A DNA stretch of 64,000 bases, from the NCBI GenBank assembly GCA_005503165.1, contig SCNT01000015.1:33811-97810 (forward strand), read 5' to 3'. The position numbers were made by a program, and so were the translations under genes. Below, one piece after another: positions 34,990 to 44,195 of the stretch (the stretch's first letter is position 1; each line of letters opens with the position of its first letter). The notes beneath the pieces were generated by a model that saw only the letters and a program-made list of their open reading frames with translations, ran no database searches and was not told the DNA's origin. The DNA is from Sphingomonadaceae bacterium 3R27E2-A. Its GTDB lineage: Bacteria > Pseudomonadota > Alphaproteobacteria > Sphingomonadales > Sphingomonadaceae.

Positions 34990-35003
34990 GGGCGCGCGGT
35001 ATG

Positions 35004-35777
35004 TCAGCGCTGGGTTTCGCGCCACAGCCTTTTGTTGTTGCGCTCCATGCGCAGATATTCCCAGAAGGTGGGCGTCGTGAAATGGCGGCCGGCCTGCTGC
35101 GGCGCCGCCGCGGCGGCATGCTTGTCCCAATCGGCGAGCAGCGCGGCGAAGGCCTCGGGCAATTGCTCGCGCACCTTGTCGTTGGTGCGGCGGATGGTGT
35201 CAGCGAGCCTGGGTTGGAAATCGATATCGACCGCGCGCTTGTAGAGGATGTCGCCGGTGTCGATGCCCTTGTTGATCCGGTGGATCGTATAGCCCGACTG
35301 GGTGCGGCCGAAATAGATCGGCCAGATCACGCTCTGCGCGCCCGGATATTCGGGGAGCAGTTCGCCGTGGAAATTGACGAAGCCCTGAGCGGGCACGCTG
35401 AAAACGCGCGAGGCGATATAGGAATTGCCGACCGACAGGCCGACGTCGGGGGCGTAGTGTTTCAAGGCCTCGACGGTCTCGTCGCAATTGACGCGCGGCA
35501 CGGTGACGATCGGGATGCCGTGCGCCTTGGCGACCTCGCGCGCGTCGGTCCGCATGTCGTGGCCGAACCATTTGCGGATGCGGATGCCGTTGAGTGCGCC
35601 GAGCGGGCCGATCTTCCAGATCTTTTGCAGCATCTTCTTGCGGCTGCGCTTGGCGACGATGGTCTCGGAGACGATCAGGCAGACGAGCTCGACCTCGGGA
35701 ACGCGCGTCAGCCGTTCGAGCACGACGCCCGAGCCGCCGACCGGGCCGCTGGTCATCAGGGCGACGCGCAGCGTCAT
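35004..35777 (-). CDS. Formyltransferase family protein
   Basis: A 257-residue protein. The formyltransferase fold is suggested by MTSGPVGGSGVVLERLTRVP at the start, the middle DVGLSVGNSYIASRVFSVPA, and the catalytic-type segment GFVNFHGELLPEYPGAQSVI (N-x-H with HxxLLPxY), followed by TGDILYKRAVDI. The family includes methionyl-tRNA, GAR and sugar-nucleotide N-formyltransferases. The start overlaps the deacetylase stop as ATGA, so the pair is coupled and probably modifies a cell-surface sugar. The substrate is unknown. Confidence 0.75.
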   Translation of the reverse strand: MTLRVALMTSGPVGGSGVVLERLTRVPEVELVCLIVSETIVAKRSRKKMLQKIWKIGPLGALNGIRIRKWFGHDMRTDAREVAKAHGIPIVTVPRVNCDETVEALKHYAPDVGLSVGNSYIASRVFSVPAQGFVNFHGELLPEYPGAQSVIWPIYFGRTQSGYTIHRINKGIDTGDILYKRAVDIDFQPRLADTIRRTNDKVREQLPEAFAALLADWDKHAAAAAPQQAGRHFTTPTFWEYLRMERNNKRLWRETQR

Positions 35778-36625
35778 CCCTCGCGGAAGCCCCGCGCCCA
35801 GACCATCAGCTCGTGCAGCGGCCAGTGGAATTCGAGCTGGTGGCGCGGGATGTCCATGACGTCGGTCGCGCCGGGGTGGACGGCGCCGCGCACCGCGCTG
35901 AAATTGCTGGTGAAACCCGCCTCGGCGATCGCCGCGCGGCCCTTGGCGTCGATGTCGCTTGCGGTACCATAGGGCCAGGCGAAGCTGTCGCACGGCCGGC
36001 CGACATGCCCCTCGATGATCGCCTTGGCGCCCGCGATCTCGTCGGTCAGGCGCGCGGGGTCGTTCGCGATCTTCGACAGCCGCGCGTGGGTGCGGGTGTG
36101 GCAGCCGATCTCGCCGATGCCCGCGGCGGCGGCCTTGGCCTGGCCCCAGTCGAGCGTGCGGACGCGCGCGCGGTAAGCGGGCATATGCGCAAAATAGGCG
36201 GCGAGCGTGTCGGGATCGGCGTCAATCAGGTCGGTCGCGACGAACATGGTATAGGGGACGCGTTCGTCCTCCATCACCGGCCCGCCGGCCTCATAGACGC
36301 TGGCGAAGCCGTCGTCGAAGCTCAGGTGGAAGAAGCGGCCGTCAGACGGCTTGCCGTCCGCGATGATCGCGCGGAGCGTCGGGGTGTCGACGAACTCGCC
36401 CTCCTGCTTCGCGGCTTTCAGGAAGGCGTGGAAGGTCGGGACGGTGTCGGGGAATACCGCGTGCGCGTAGAGGCAGCGGACGAAGGGCGCGGTCTGCGGG
36501 CGCCGCTTCAGCGCTTCGAGCCGGATGCGCGCGGCGCGCGCTGCGCTGCGCGCCCTGGCGCCCCAGCCGCGAACGGGTGCCCAGGCCTCGGCGGCGGTTT
36601 CGGCGTAGGTGGGGGCGGTGGGCAT
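35774..36625 (-). CDS. Polysaccharide deacetylase (NodB homology domain)
   Basis: A 283-residue protein of carbohydrate esterase family 4. The metal and catalytic motifs are visible: MT1 FHLSFDDGF (near residue 100), MT2 GEIGCHTRTHARL (H-x3-H, near residue 172), and later FAWPYGTAS. No signal peptide is seen, so it probably acts in the cytoplasm. It forms an operon with the formyltransferase-like gene. Deacetylation followed by N-formylation of an amino sugar is a plausible combined pathway for a surface polysaccharide, but this is inference. Confidence 0.82.
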   Translation of the reverse strand: MPTAPTYAETAAEAWAPVRGWGARARSAARAARIRLEALKRRPQTAPFVRCLYAHAVFPDTVPTFHAFLKAAKQEGEFVDTPTLRAIIADGKPSDGRFFHLSFDDGFASVYEAGGPVMEDERVPYTMFVATDLIDADPDTLAAYFAHMPAYRARVRTLDWGQAKAAAAGIGEIGCHTRTHARLSKIANDPARLTDEIAGAKAIIEGHVGRPCDSFAWPYGTASDIDAKGRAAIAEAGFTSNFSAVRGAVHPGATDVMDIPRHQLEFHWPLHELMVWARGFREG

Positions 36626-36712
36626 TGATTACGCCAATGGCAAATACGGGGGCGGGGTTCAAAGCATTTGTCGTGGGGGATGACGGTTTTGAGGTGGAGA
36701 GCGGACATTCTT

Positions 36713-36857
36713 GATCCTCCCTGCGGCGAAGCCGTGGGGAGGGGGACCGCCGTAGGCGGTGGAGGGGCCGATGCCTCAAGCGATCGCGTCAGGCCGCCGC
36801 CCCTCCACCATGCTTCGCATGGTCCCCCTCCCCATCGCTTCGCGACGGGGAGGATTA
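36713..36857. repeat. Long palindromic repeat, TAATCCTCCCTG family, copy D
   Basis: A 145-base copy opens GATCCTCCCTGCGGCGAAGC and closes CGCGACGGGGAGGATTA. It lies between the rpoD terminator and the deacetylase gene. GCGGACATTC just before it and ACGTCCGC after it match the extended flank seen beside copies A and E. Confidence 0.88.
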
Positions 36858-36906
36858 TTACGTCCGCAACCGGCCGAAACCCGCCACTTGACCGATAAAC
36901 GGAAAA

Positions 36907-36930
36907 GGGCGCGGGTTTTACCCCGCGCCC
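36907..36930 (-). terminator. Rho-independent terminator of rpoD
   Basis: A nine-base GC-rich stem (GGGCGCGGG / CCCGCGCCC) with a short A/T loop is followed on the minus strand by a T-run (CTTTTCC). It lies 25 bases beyond the rpoD stop codon. Confidence 0.85.
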
Positions 36931-36954
36931 TGAATCTAACCCAGCAGACCCCGC

Positions 36955-38976
<2,022 letters not shown>

Positions 38977-39008
38977 ATATGTTCCTGCCAAAGGGGCAAT
39001 TCGGTGAG

Positions 39009-40901
39009 TCAGCTCTCGCTACTGTCGGACAGCGCAGCGAGGCGGCGGGTGAGTTCCTTGTCCATCGCAGACAGTTTTTGCTGTCGCGCAAATCCTTCGT
39101 CGTCCATCGTGCGCTGGAAATCCGCGGTAGCCTGTGCCAACCGCTCGCGGATTTCGGGCTGGGTGACCAGCACGCCGATATATTCATCCAGGTCGCGAAG
39201 CGCGGTTTCCCGCGCCGCATCAACCTCTTCGCCGTCAAGCCTGCGATTGAACGAGAAGTGCATTCCGTCGGCTCTGAGCAATGTCGTCGCCCTATTATAC
39301 ACTTTCATTGGCTCCAATATGGCAAGCAACCCCTCGCAATCAAGCCCTTCCTGACCTCCCGCGTTGTCAAGCATTGCGCGCAGCAGTTCGGCGTCGCCGG
39401 AATCGGGGATCGCAAGCCGGGTCAGTGCCTCTTCGTGGCGCCGGATCGCCGCAGGATAGCGTAGCAGTCCGGCGATCAGCGCCGCGGCATAATGACCGCC
39501 GATGCCGATCTGGCCGATCGACCGGGCTTCGTCGGCGGGCAGCTGAAGGCGCGGGTCGGGGGCGAAGCGACGCCCGCCCCCCCCGAACCCGCCGCGTTGC
39601 GGTTGCGGCGCCCACGGCACGCGCGGGGTCCGCTCGGGGCGTCGCCGCGCGAACAGCGTGTCGAGCCGCTCGCGGAACGCCTCGCGATAATGGTGACGGA
39701 CGTCGGCATCCTCGATCGCATCGGCGTGGGCGAGGAGGCGCGTCTTGAGGGCGGCGCGCTGCTCGGGCGTCGCGAGCGGGCCGGCGGCGACTTCGTGCGC
39801 CCACAGGCGCTCGACGAGCGGCTGCGCGTCCTCGAGGATTTCGGCAAACCCTGCGGCGCCGCGCGCGCGGACGAGGTCGTCGGGGTCCTGTCCCGCGGGC
39901 AGCGTCGCGAAGGCGAGGCTGAAACCGGGGCGGAGCAGCGGCAGCGCGCGCATCGCGGCGCGCACCGCGGCTTTCTGTCCCGCGGCGTCGCCGTCGAAGC
40001 AGAGCACCGGCACCGGCACCATGCGCCAGATCATGCCGAGCTGGTTCTCGGTGAGCGCGGTGCCGAGCGGCGCGACGGCATCGGCGATCCCCGCCTCGGC
40101 GAGCGCGATGACGTCCATATAGCCTTCGACGACGATGATCCGGTTCGTCTGGCGCGAGGCGGGCGAGGCCTTGTCGAGATTGTAGAGCGTGCGCCCCTTG
40201 TCGAAGAGCGGGGTGTCGGGCGAGTTCAGATATTTGGGCTCGCCGTCGCCCAATATGCGCCCGCCGAAGGCGATCACCCGCCCGCGCGCGTCGCGGATCG
40301 GGATCATCAGGCGACCGCGGAAACGGTCGTAGGGCTCTTTGTCGTCGACGGCGATCAGCATCCCCGATTCGACGAGCATCGCGGTGGGGAATTTCTTGAG
40401 CGCCTCTTTCAGGGCGCTGCGACTGTCGGGGGCCAGGCCGAAGCCGAAGGCCTTGCGCGTCGCCTCCGAAATCCCGCGCTTTGCCAGATAGTCGCGCGCG
40501 GGGGCGCCGTTGCTGCTGGCGAGCTGCTGCGCGAACCAGTCGGCGGCGGCCTGGGTCACGTCGCGCAGGCTCGCCTGCTCCTCGGCCTTTTTCGCGGCGC
40601 GCGGGTCGGCGGCGGGGACCTCCATCCCGGCTTCGGCGGCGAGTTCCTTGACCGCATCCATGAACGACAGGCCGCGCTGGTCGGTCATCCAGCGGATCGC
40701 ATCGCCATGCGCGCTGCAGCCGAAGCAATGGTAGAAGCCCTTTTCGTCGTTGATGGTGAAGCTGGGGGTCTTTTCGTTATGGAAGGGGCAGCAGGCTTTG
40801 TACTCGCGCCCGGCGCGGGTAACCTTCACGGTGCGGCCGATCAGGGTCGACAGCGTGATGCGCGAGCGCAGTTCGTCCAGCCATTGCGGGGTGAGGGTCA
40901 A
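39009..40901 (-). CDS. dnaG: DNA primase DnaG
   Basis: A 630-residue primase that makes RNA primers for replication. The CHC2 zinc ribbon ([11 protein letters not shown] then FYHCFGC) is at the N-terminus, followed by the catalytic core and TOPRIM domain ([24 protein letters not shown]) and a C-terminal DnaB-binding domain. The start is TTG at 40901, preceded by GGAGGGG about five bases upstream, with the protein opening [20 protein letters not shown]. The start overlaps the stop of a GIY-YIG gene (TTGA), so dnaG translation may be coupled to that gene. Confidence 0.95.
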   Translation of the reverse strand: MTLTPQWLDELRSRITLSTLIGRTVKVTRAGREYKACCPFHNEKTPSFTINDEKGFYHCFGCSAHGDAIRWMTDQRGLSFMDAVKELAAEAGMEVPAADPRAAKKAEEQASLRDVTQAAADWFAQQLASSNGAPARDYLAKRGISEATRKAFGFGLAPDSRSALKEALKKFPTAMLVESGMLIAVDDKEPYDRFRGRLMIPIRDARGRVIAFGGRILGDGEPKYLNSPDTPLFDKGRTLYNLDKASPASRQTNRIIVVEGYMDVIALAEAGIADAVAPLGTALTENQLGMIWRMVPVPVLCFDGDAAGQKAAVRAAMRALPLLRPGFSLAFATLPAGQDPDDLVRARGAAGFAEILEDAQPLVERLWAHEVAAGPLATPEQRAALKTRLLAHADAIEDADVRHHYREAFRERLDTLFARRRPERTPRVPWAPQPQRGGFGGGGRRFAPDPRLQLPADEARSIGQIGIGGHYAAALIAGLLRYPAAIRRHEEALTRLAIPDSGDAELLRAMLDNAGGQEGLDCEGLLAILEPMKVYNRATTLLRADGMHFSFNRRLDGEEVDAARETALRDLDEYIGVLVTQPEIRERLAQATADFQRTMDDEGFARQQKLSAMDKELTRRLAALSDSSES

Positions 40902-41302
40902 AGGTTCCCCTCCCGGTCGGCCATACCCCCACCTCCGTTTGTGTCGAGCGAAGTCGAGACACGTTTGCGCCCGGCCTCGCGTCCCTCGACGTCGCTCGGG
41001 ACGAACGGGAGGGAAGGTCGTTCTTTCGGAGGTTTGGCGAAATGGCCGACCATCACCCAATCGCCCCGGATCAGTGCTTCCTTCTTGGCGCGCGACCAAG
41101 GCTTGATGCGCCGCTCCGCCTCCAGCGCTTCGGCGCGGGTCGCAAAATCTTGAGACCAGACCAGAGTCACCGGCCGCCGGCGCGAGGTGAAATCGCAAAA
41201 TCCGCCATGTTGGTGCTGGGACATACGGCGTTCCAAATCGTCAGTGTGTCCGGTGTAGTAGCGGCCGTCAGAACAGAGCAGGATATAGGTCCAAAACGCC
41301 AT
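40898..41302 (-). CDS. GIY-YIG nuclease family protein with a repeat-derived C-terminus
   Basis: A 134-residue protein. Residues 1-90 form a small UPF0213/YhbQ-type GIY-YIG domain: FWTYILLCSDGRYYTGHTDD (variant GIY and YTG), LERRMSQHQHGGFCDFTSRR, and a Glu-containing RAEALEAERRIKPWSRAKKE. From about residue 98 to 122 the protein is encoded by a palindromic repeat (PSLPFVPSDVEGREAGRKRV onward), so the natural C-terminus appears to have been replaced. Its TGA overlaps the dnaG TTG start. Another repeat copy in the same orientation lies upstream of its start. Homologues of this kind are thought to act on DNA; the role here is unknown. Confidence 0.82.
   Translation of the reverse strand: MAFWTYILLCSDGRYYTGHTDDLERRMSQHQHGGFCDFTSRRRPVTLVWSQDFATRAEALEAERRIKPWSRAKKEALIRGDWVMVGHFAKPPKERPSLPFVPSDVEGREAGRKRVSTSLDTNGGGGMADREGNL
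40936..41009. repeat. Palindromic repeat, GTGTCGAGCGAAGTCGAGACAC family, copy 2 (inside the GIY-YIG gene)
   Basis: The outer ends CCGTTTGTG and ACGAACGGG and the two halves GTGTCGAGCGAAGTCGAGAC and TCCCTCGACGTCGCTCGGGA are retained. It lies within the 3' part of the GIY-YIG gene and supplies codons for its C-terminus. It is a direct repeat of copy 3, some 380 bases away. Confidence 0.88.
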
Positions 41303-41315
41303 TCTTCCCCATACC

Positions 41316-41393
41316 CGTTCGTGTCGAGCGAAGTCGAGACACGTTGGCGTAGCGCGAGGCCCGACGTCCCTCGACTTCGCTCGGGACGAACGG
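41316..41393. repeat. Palindromic repeat, GTGTCGAGCGAAGTCGAGACAC family, copy 3
   Basis: A 78-base copy runs from CGTTCGTGTCGAGCGAAGTC to TCGCTCGGGACGAACGG. It lies just upstream of the GIY-YIG start and downstream of yqeY. With copy 2 it brackets the nuclease gene in direct orientation. Confidence 0.88.
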
Positions 41394-41416
41394 AGAAGAA
41401 AGGCCGTGTTTGACGT

Positions 41417-41869
41417 TTAGCTCAGCGCCGCCTTAACCCACCCGCTCGCCTTGCTCATGTCGAGCTGTGAGCCCAGCCGGTCCTTCACCGCGGCCATCAC
41501 CTTGCCCATATCCTTGAGGCTCGTCGCGCCGAGTTCGTCGACGATGCCCTTGATCGCCGCGGTCGCATCCGATTCCGACAGCTGTGCCGGCAGGAAGTCC
41601 TCGATCACCGCGACTTCCGCCGCCTCGATGTCGGCGAGTTCCTGGCGGCCGCCCTGTTCGTACATCGCGATCGACTCGCGGCGCTGCTTGACCATCTTCT
41701 GGAGCACGTCGGTGACCAGCACATCGTCGTCCGCCGGCGCGGTGCCGGTGCGCAGTTCGATGTCCTTGTCCTTGATCTTGGCCAGCATCAGCCGGATGGT
41801 GCCGAGCCGCGCCTTGTCGCCGCCCTTCATCGCGGCAACCTGCGCAGCCTTGATGTCGTCACGAATCAT
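41417..41869 (-). CDS. yqeY: GatB/YqeY domain protein
   Basis: A 150-residue cytosolic protein. It carries the YqeY fold, related to the tRNA-binding tail of GatB: IRDDIKAAQVAAMKGGDKAR at the start, MLAKIKDKDIELRTG, MVKQRRESIAMYEQGGRQEL and the C-terminal LKDMGKVMAAVKDRLG. The family is associated with tRNA-dependent amidation or tRNA handling. It is divergent from carA and upstream of the GIY-YIG / dnaG / rpoD cluster. Confidence 0.9.
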   Translation of the reverse strand: MIRDDIKAAQVAAMKGGDKARLGTIRLMLAKIKDKDIELRTGTAPADDDVLVTDVLQKMVKQRRESIAMYEQGGRQELADIEAAEVAVIEDFLPAQLSESDATAAIKGIVDELGATSLKDMGKVMAAVKDRLGSQLDMSKASGWVKAALS

Positions 41870-42001
41870 TGCGTGTTCCCATGGCTCTCAAATTTCGGAA
41901 AGGCCCTCTCTAGCGGCAAGTTTGTGAAACCGATAGCTTGTGAATCACTTTTTTGCCGCCTAGTTGGTCGGCCGTTTAGCCCCCCGTCCGGAGCATGTTG
42001 A

Positions 42002-43198
42002 ATGGCACCAGCCAACCCCTCTGCCGCGCCCAAAAGTCAGCCCGATGGCGCGACCGGCGTCCTCGTCCTCGCCGACGGAACGATCCTGTGGGGCGTGGGA
42101 TATGGCGCCGCGGGCGCGGGTGTGGGCGAGATTTGTTTCAACACCGCGATGACCGGCTATCAGGAAATCCTGACCGACCCGAGCTATGCCGGGCAGATCA
42201 TCACCTTCACCTTTCCGCACATCGGCAATGTCGGTGCGAACCCCGAGGATATGGAGCGCGAGAAGCGCGCCGCGATCGGGTGCATCACACGCGAACTGCC
42301 GACGGCGCCGAGCAATTTCCGCAGCGTGCAGACCTTGCCCGACTGGATGAAGGCGCAGGGGCTGATCGGGCTCGCGGGGATCGACACGCGCGCGCTGACG
42401 CGCCGTATCCGCGATGGCGGGGCGCCGACGGGGGTCGTCGCGCATGCTCCCGACGGCCGGTTCGACATCGAACGGCTGCTGCTGCTCGCGCAGGGCTGGC
42501 CGGGGCTGGAGGGCATGGACCTTGCCAAGACGGTGACGCGCGAGCGCCAGGGCGCGTGGGACGCGGGGGTGTGGCACCTCGGCTCGGGCTATGAGGTGTC
42601 GGATCACAAGCGCGCCGCCGACGCCGCGCCGCATGTCGTCGCGGTCGATTATGGCGCGAAGGACAATATCTTCCGCAACCTGGTCAAGGCCGGCGCGCGC
42701 GTGACGGTGGTGCCCGCGAAGACGAGCCTCGACGAGATCGTCGCGCTGCGCCCCGCGGGGGTGTTCCTGTCGAACGGCCCGGGCGATCCCGCCGCGACGG
42801 GCGACTATGCGGTGCCGGTGATCAAGGGGCTGCTCGAGCGCAATGTTCCGATCTTCGGCATCTGCCTCGGCCACCAGCTACTCGGGCTCGCGGCGGGCGC
42901 GAAGACGGTGAAGATGCACCAGGGCCACCGCGGCGCGAACCATCCGGTGCAGCGCGTCGGCGGCGACGAGGGCGACGGCGTGGTCGAGATCACCAGCATG
43001 AACCACGGCTTCGCGGTCGACACCGCGACCTTGCCCAAGGGCGTGGTCGAGACGCACCGCAGCCTGTTCGACGGATCCAACTGCGGCATCGCGATCACCG
43101 GCAAGAACGCGTTCAGCGTGCAATATCACCCCGAGGCGAGCCCGGGGCCGCAGGACAGCTTCTACCTGTTCGAGAAATTCGTGGGCGGGCTCAAATGA
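42002..43198 (+). CDS. carA: Carbamoyl-phosphate synthase small subunit
   Basis: A 398-residue glutamine amidotransferase subunit that supplies ammonia to CarB for arginine and pyrimidine synthesis. The N-terminal domain has TGYQEILTDPSYAGQIITFT. The class I GATase triad is visible: nucleophile Cys288 in FGICLGHQLLGLAAG, and the His/Glu pair in YHPEASPGP (near residue 375). NGPGDP is also present. The start ATG 42002 is divergent from yqeY. Two small genes separate it from carB. Confidence 0.96.
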   Translation: MAPANPSAAPKSQPDGATGVLVLADGTILWGVGYGAAGAGVGEICFNTAMTGYQEILTDPSYAGQIITFTFPHIGNVGANPEDMEREKRAAIGCITRELPTAPSNFRSVQTLPDWMKAQGLIGLAGIDTRALTRRIRDGGAPTGVVAHAPDGRFDIERLLLLAQGWPGLEGMDLAKTVTRERQGAWDAGVWHLGSGYEVSDHKRAADAAPHVVAVDYGAKDNIFRNLVKAGARVTVVPAKTSLDEIVALRPAGVFLSNGPGDPAATGDYAVPVIKGLLERNVPIFGICLGHQLLGLAAGAKTVKMHQGHRGANHPVQRVGGDEGDGVVEITSMNHGFAVDTATLPKGVVETHRSLFDGSNCGIAITGKNAFSVQYHPEASPGPQDSFYLFEKFVGGLK

Positions 43199-43500
43199 GC
43201 TTTGCCGACCAGCTCGACGCGCTGGCGGCCGATGCGGCGGTGCATCCCGAGCGCTGGGGCGCGGGGGTGCGGCTCAACATCACCTGCGCGCGGCGGCTGC
43301 CCTATGAGGCGGTGCAACTCGCCGAGGCACGCGGCTTTGCCGAGGCGCGCGGGGTGGGGCGGCATCATCTGATCTTCGAATATCAGGATGTCGTGCCCGA
43401 CGCGGCGTGGGTCGCGGCGACGGCGCGGCCGGTGCTCGACTTCATCGCCGAGGTGGGCGGGACCGACCCGCAGATCGGTGTCGATCGGAATGTGCAGTGA
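43195..43500 (+). CDS. Small hypothetical protein between carA and carB (101 aa)
   Basis: A 101-residue product starts at ATG 43195, overlapping the carA stop (ATGA), and ends overlapping the next start (GTGA). The sequence has no signal peptide or recognised domain. A mid-protein segment reads EARGVGRHHLIFEYQDVVPD. The two overlaps suggest it is translated within the car operon. The function is unknown. Confidence 0.6.
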   Translation: MSFADQLDALAADAAVHPERWGAGVRLNITCARRLPYEAVQLAEARGFAEARGVGRHHLIFEYQDVVPDAAWVAATARPVLDFIAEVGGTDPQIGVDRNVQ

Positions 43501-44192
43501 AGGCAATGGGAAAGCTGACGCTCGCGGCTGCGGGGCTTCTTGCCACGGCCGGATCGCAGGCCATGGCTTTGGACAATCATCCCGATTTTTTCGTTCTCGA
43601 AAAGACCGATGAATTCGGCTGGTGGCGAGCCGAATCGCGGGTGCACGTCGACTGGAACGGCGACACCCCCGCGATGACCGGATTGGAGTGTGTGGCCGAG
43701 GACGAGCGACAAGGGTCGCTAAAAATTGCGGTGCTCCATCCCGTCGAGTCCGCCGATTTTCGTTATTCGTTCCAGTTTAGTCTTGCTGACGGTGACTTAA
43801 TCGACAGGAAGGTCGAAACGCTCGGCGTGGGCGGCCGGACCTACCAGTTCAAGACCGTGCAGGCGCGGATCGTTCCGTGGTTCGGGGTTCATGGGCCGGA
43901 CGACGTCGTTCTGGCTTACGGGCTGGGTCGCGCGATGGTGCGTCCGAACGAAACCTATCCCTGGACACCCATTGAATTTTTGATGCCGCAATTCTTCGAA
44001 GCCGAAGAGGTTCGTATCGGCGCCTCGGGCCAGTCGGAAATCACGCACGGCGATTATGAAACGCGATACGAAGAAATCGAGGTCGATATGGATGGCTTCA
44101 AGGACGCCATGAAATGGTGCTTCGATCGCGTGAATCCATCGGGCGAAAAGCCGGTCTTTCCTCCTGAACTCCAGAAAAAACTGAAAAACTGA
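43497..44192 (+). CDS. Exported hypothetical protein, insertion in the car operon
   Basis: The product has about 231 residues from GTG 43497 (GTGA overlap) or 228 from ATG 43506. The N-terminus KLTLAAAGLLATAGSQAMA is a signal peptide with a likely cleavage after AMA. The mature part is beta-rich, with FFVLEKTDEFGWWRAESRVH and a C-terminal KWCFDRVNPSGEKPVF, and has no recognised motif. Base composition appears more AT-rich than the neighbouring car genes (runs such as AAAAATTGC and GATTTTCGTTATTCG), consistent with later acquisition. It ends three bases before the carB start. Confidence 0.65.
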   Translation: MKAMGKLTLAAAGLLATAGSQAMALDNHPDFFVLEKTDEFGWWRAESRVHVDWNGDTPAMTGLECVAEDERQGSLKIAVLHPVESADFRYSFQFSLADGDLIDRKVETLGVGGRTYQFKTVQARIVPWFGVHGPDDVVLAYGLGRAMVRPNETYPWTPIEFLMPQFFEAEEVRIGASGQSEITHGDYETRYEEIEVDMDGFKDAMKWCFDRVNPSGEKPVFPPELQKKLKN

Positions 44193-44195
44193 ACC

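Noticed and set aside
30604..36857. Clustered palindromes as a CRISPR array
   Set aside because: Units are about 140 bases, palindromic, irregularly spaced by whole genes, and lack uniform spacers or cas genes.
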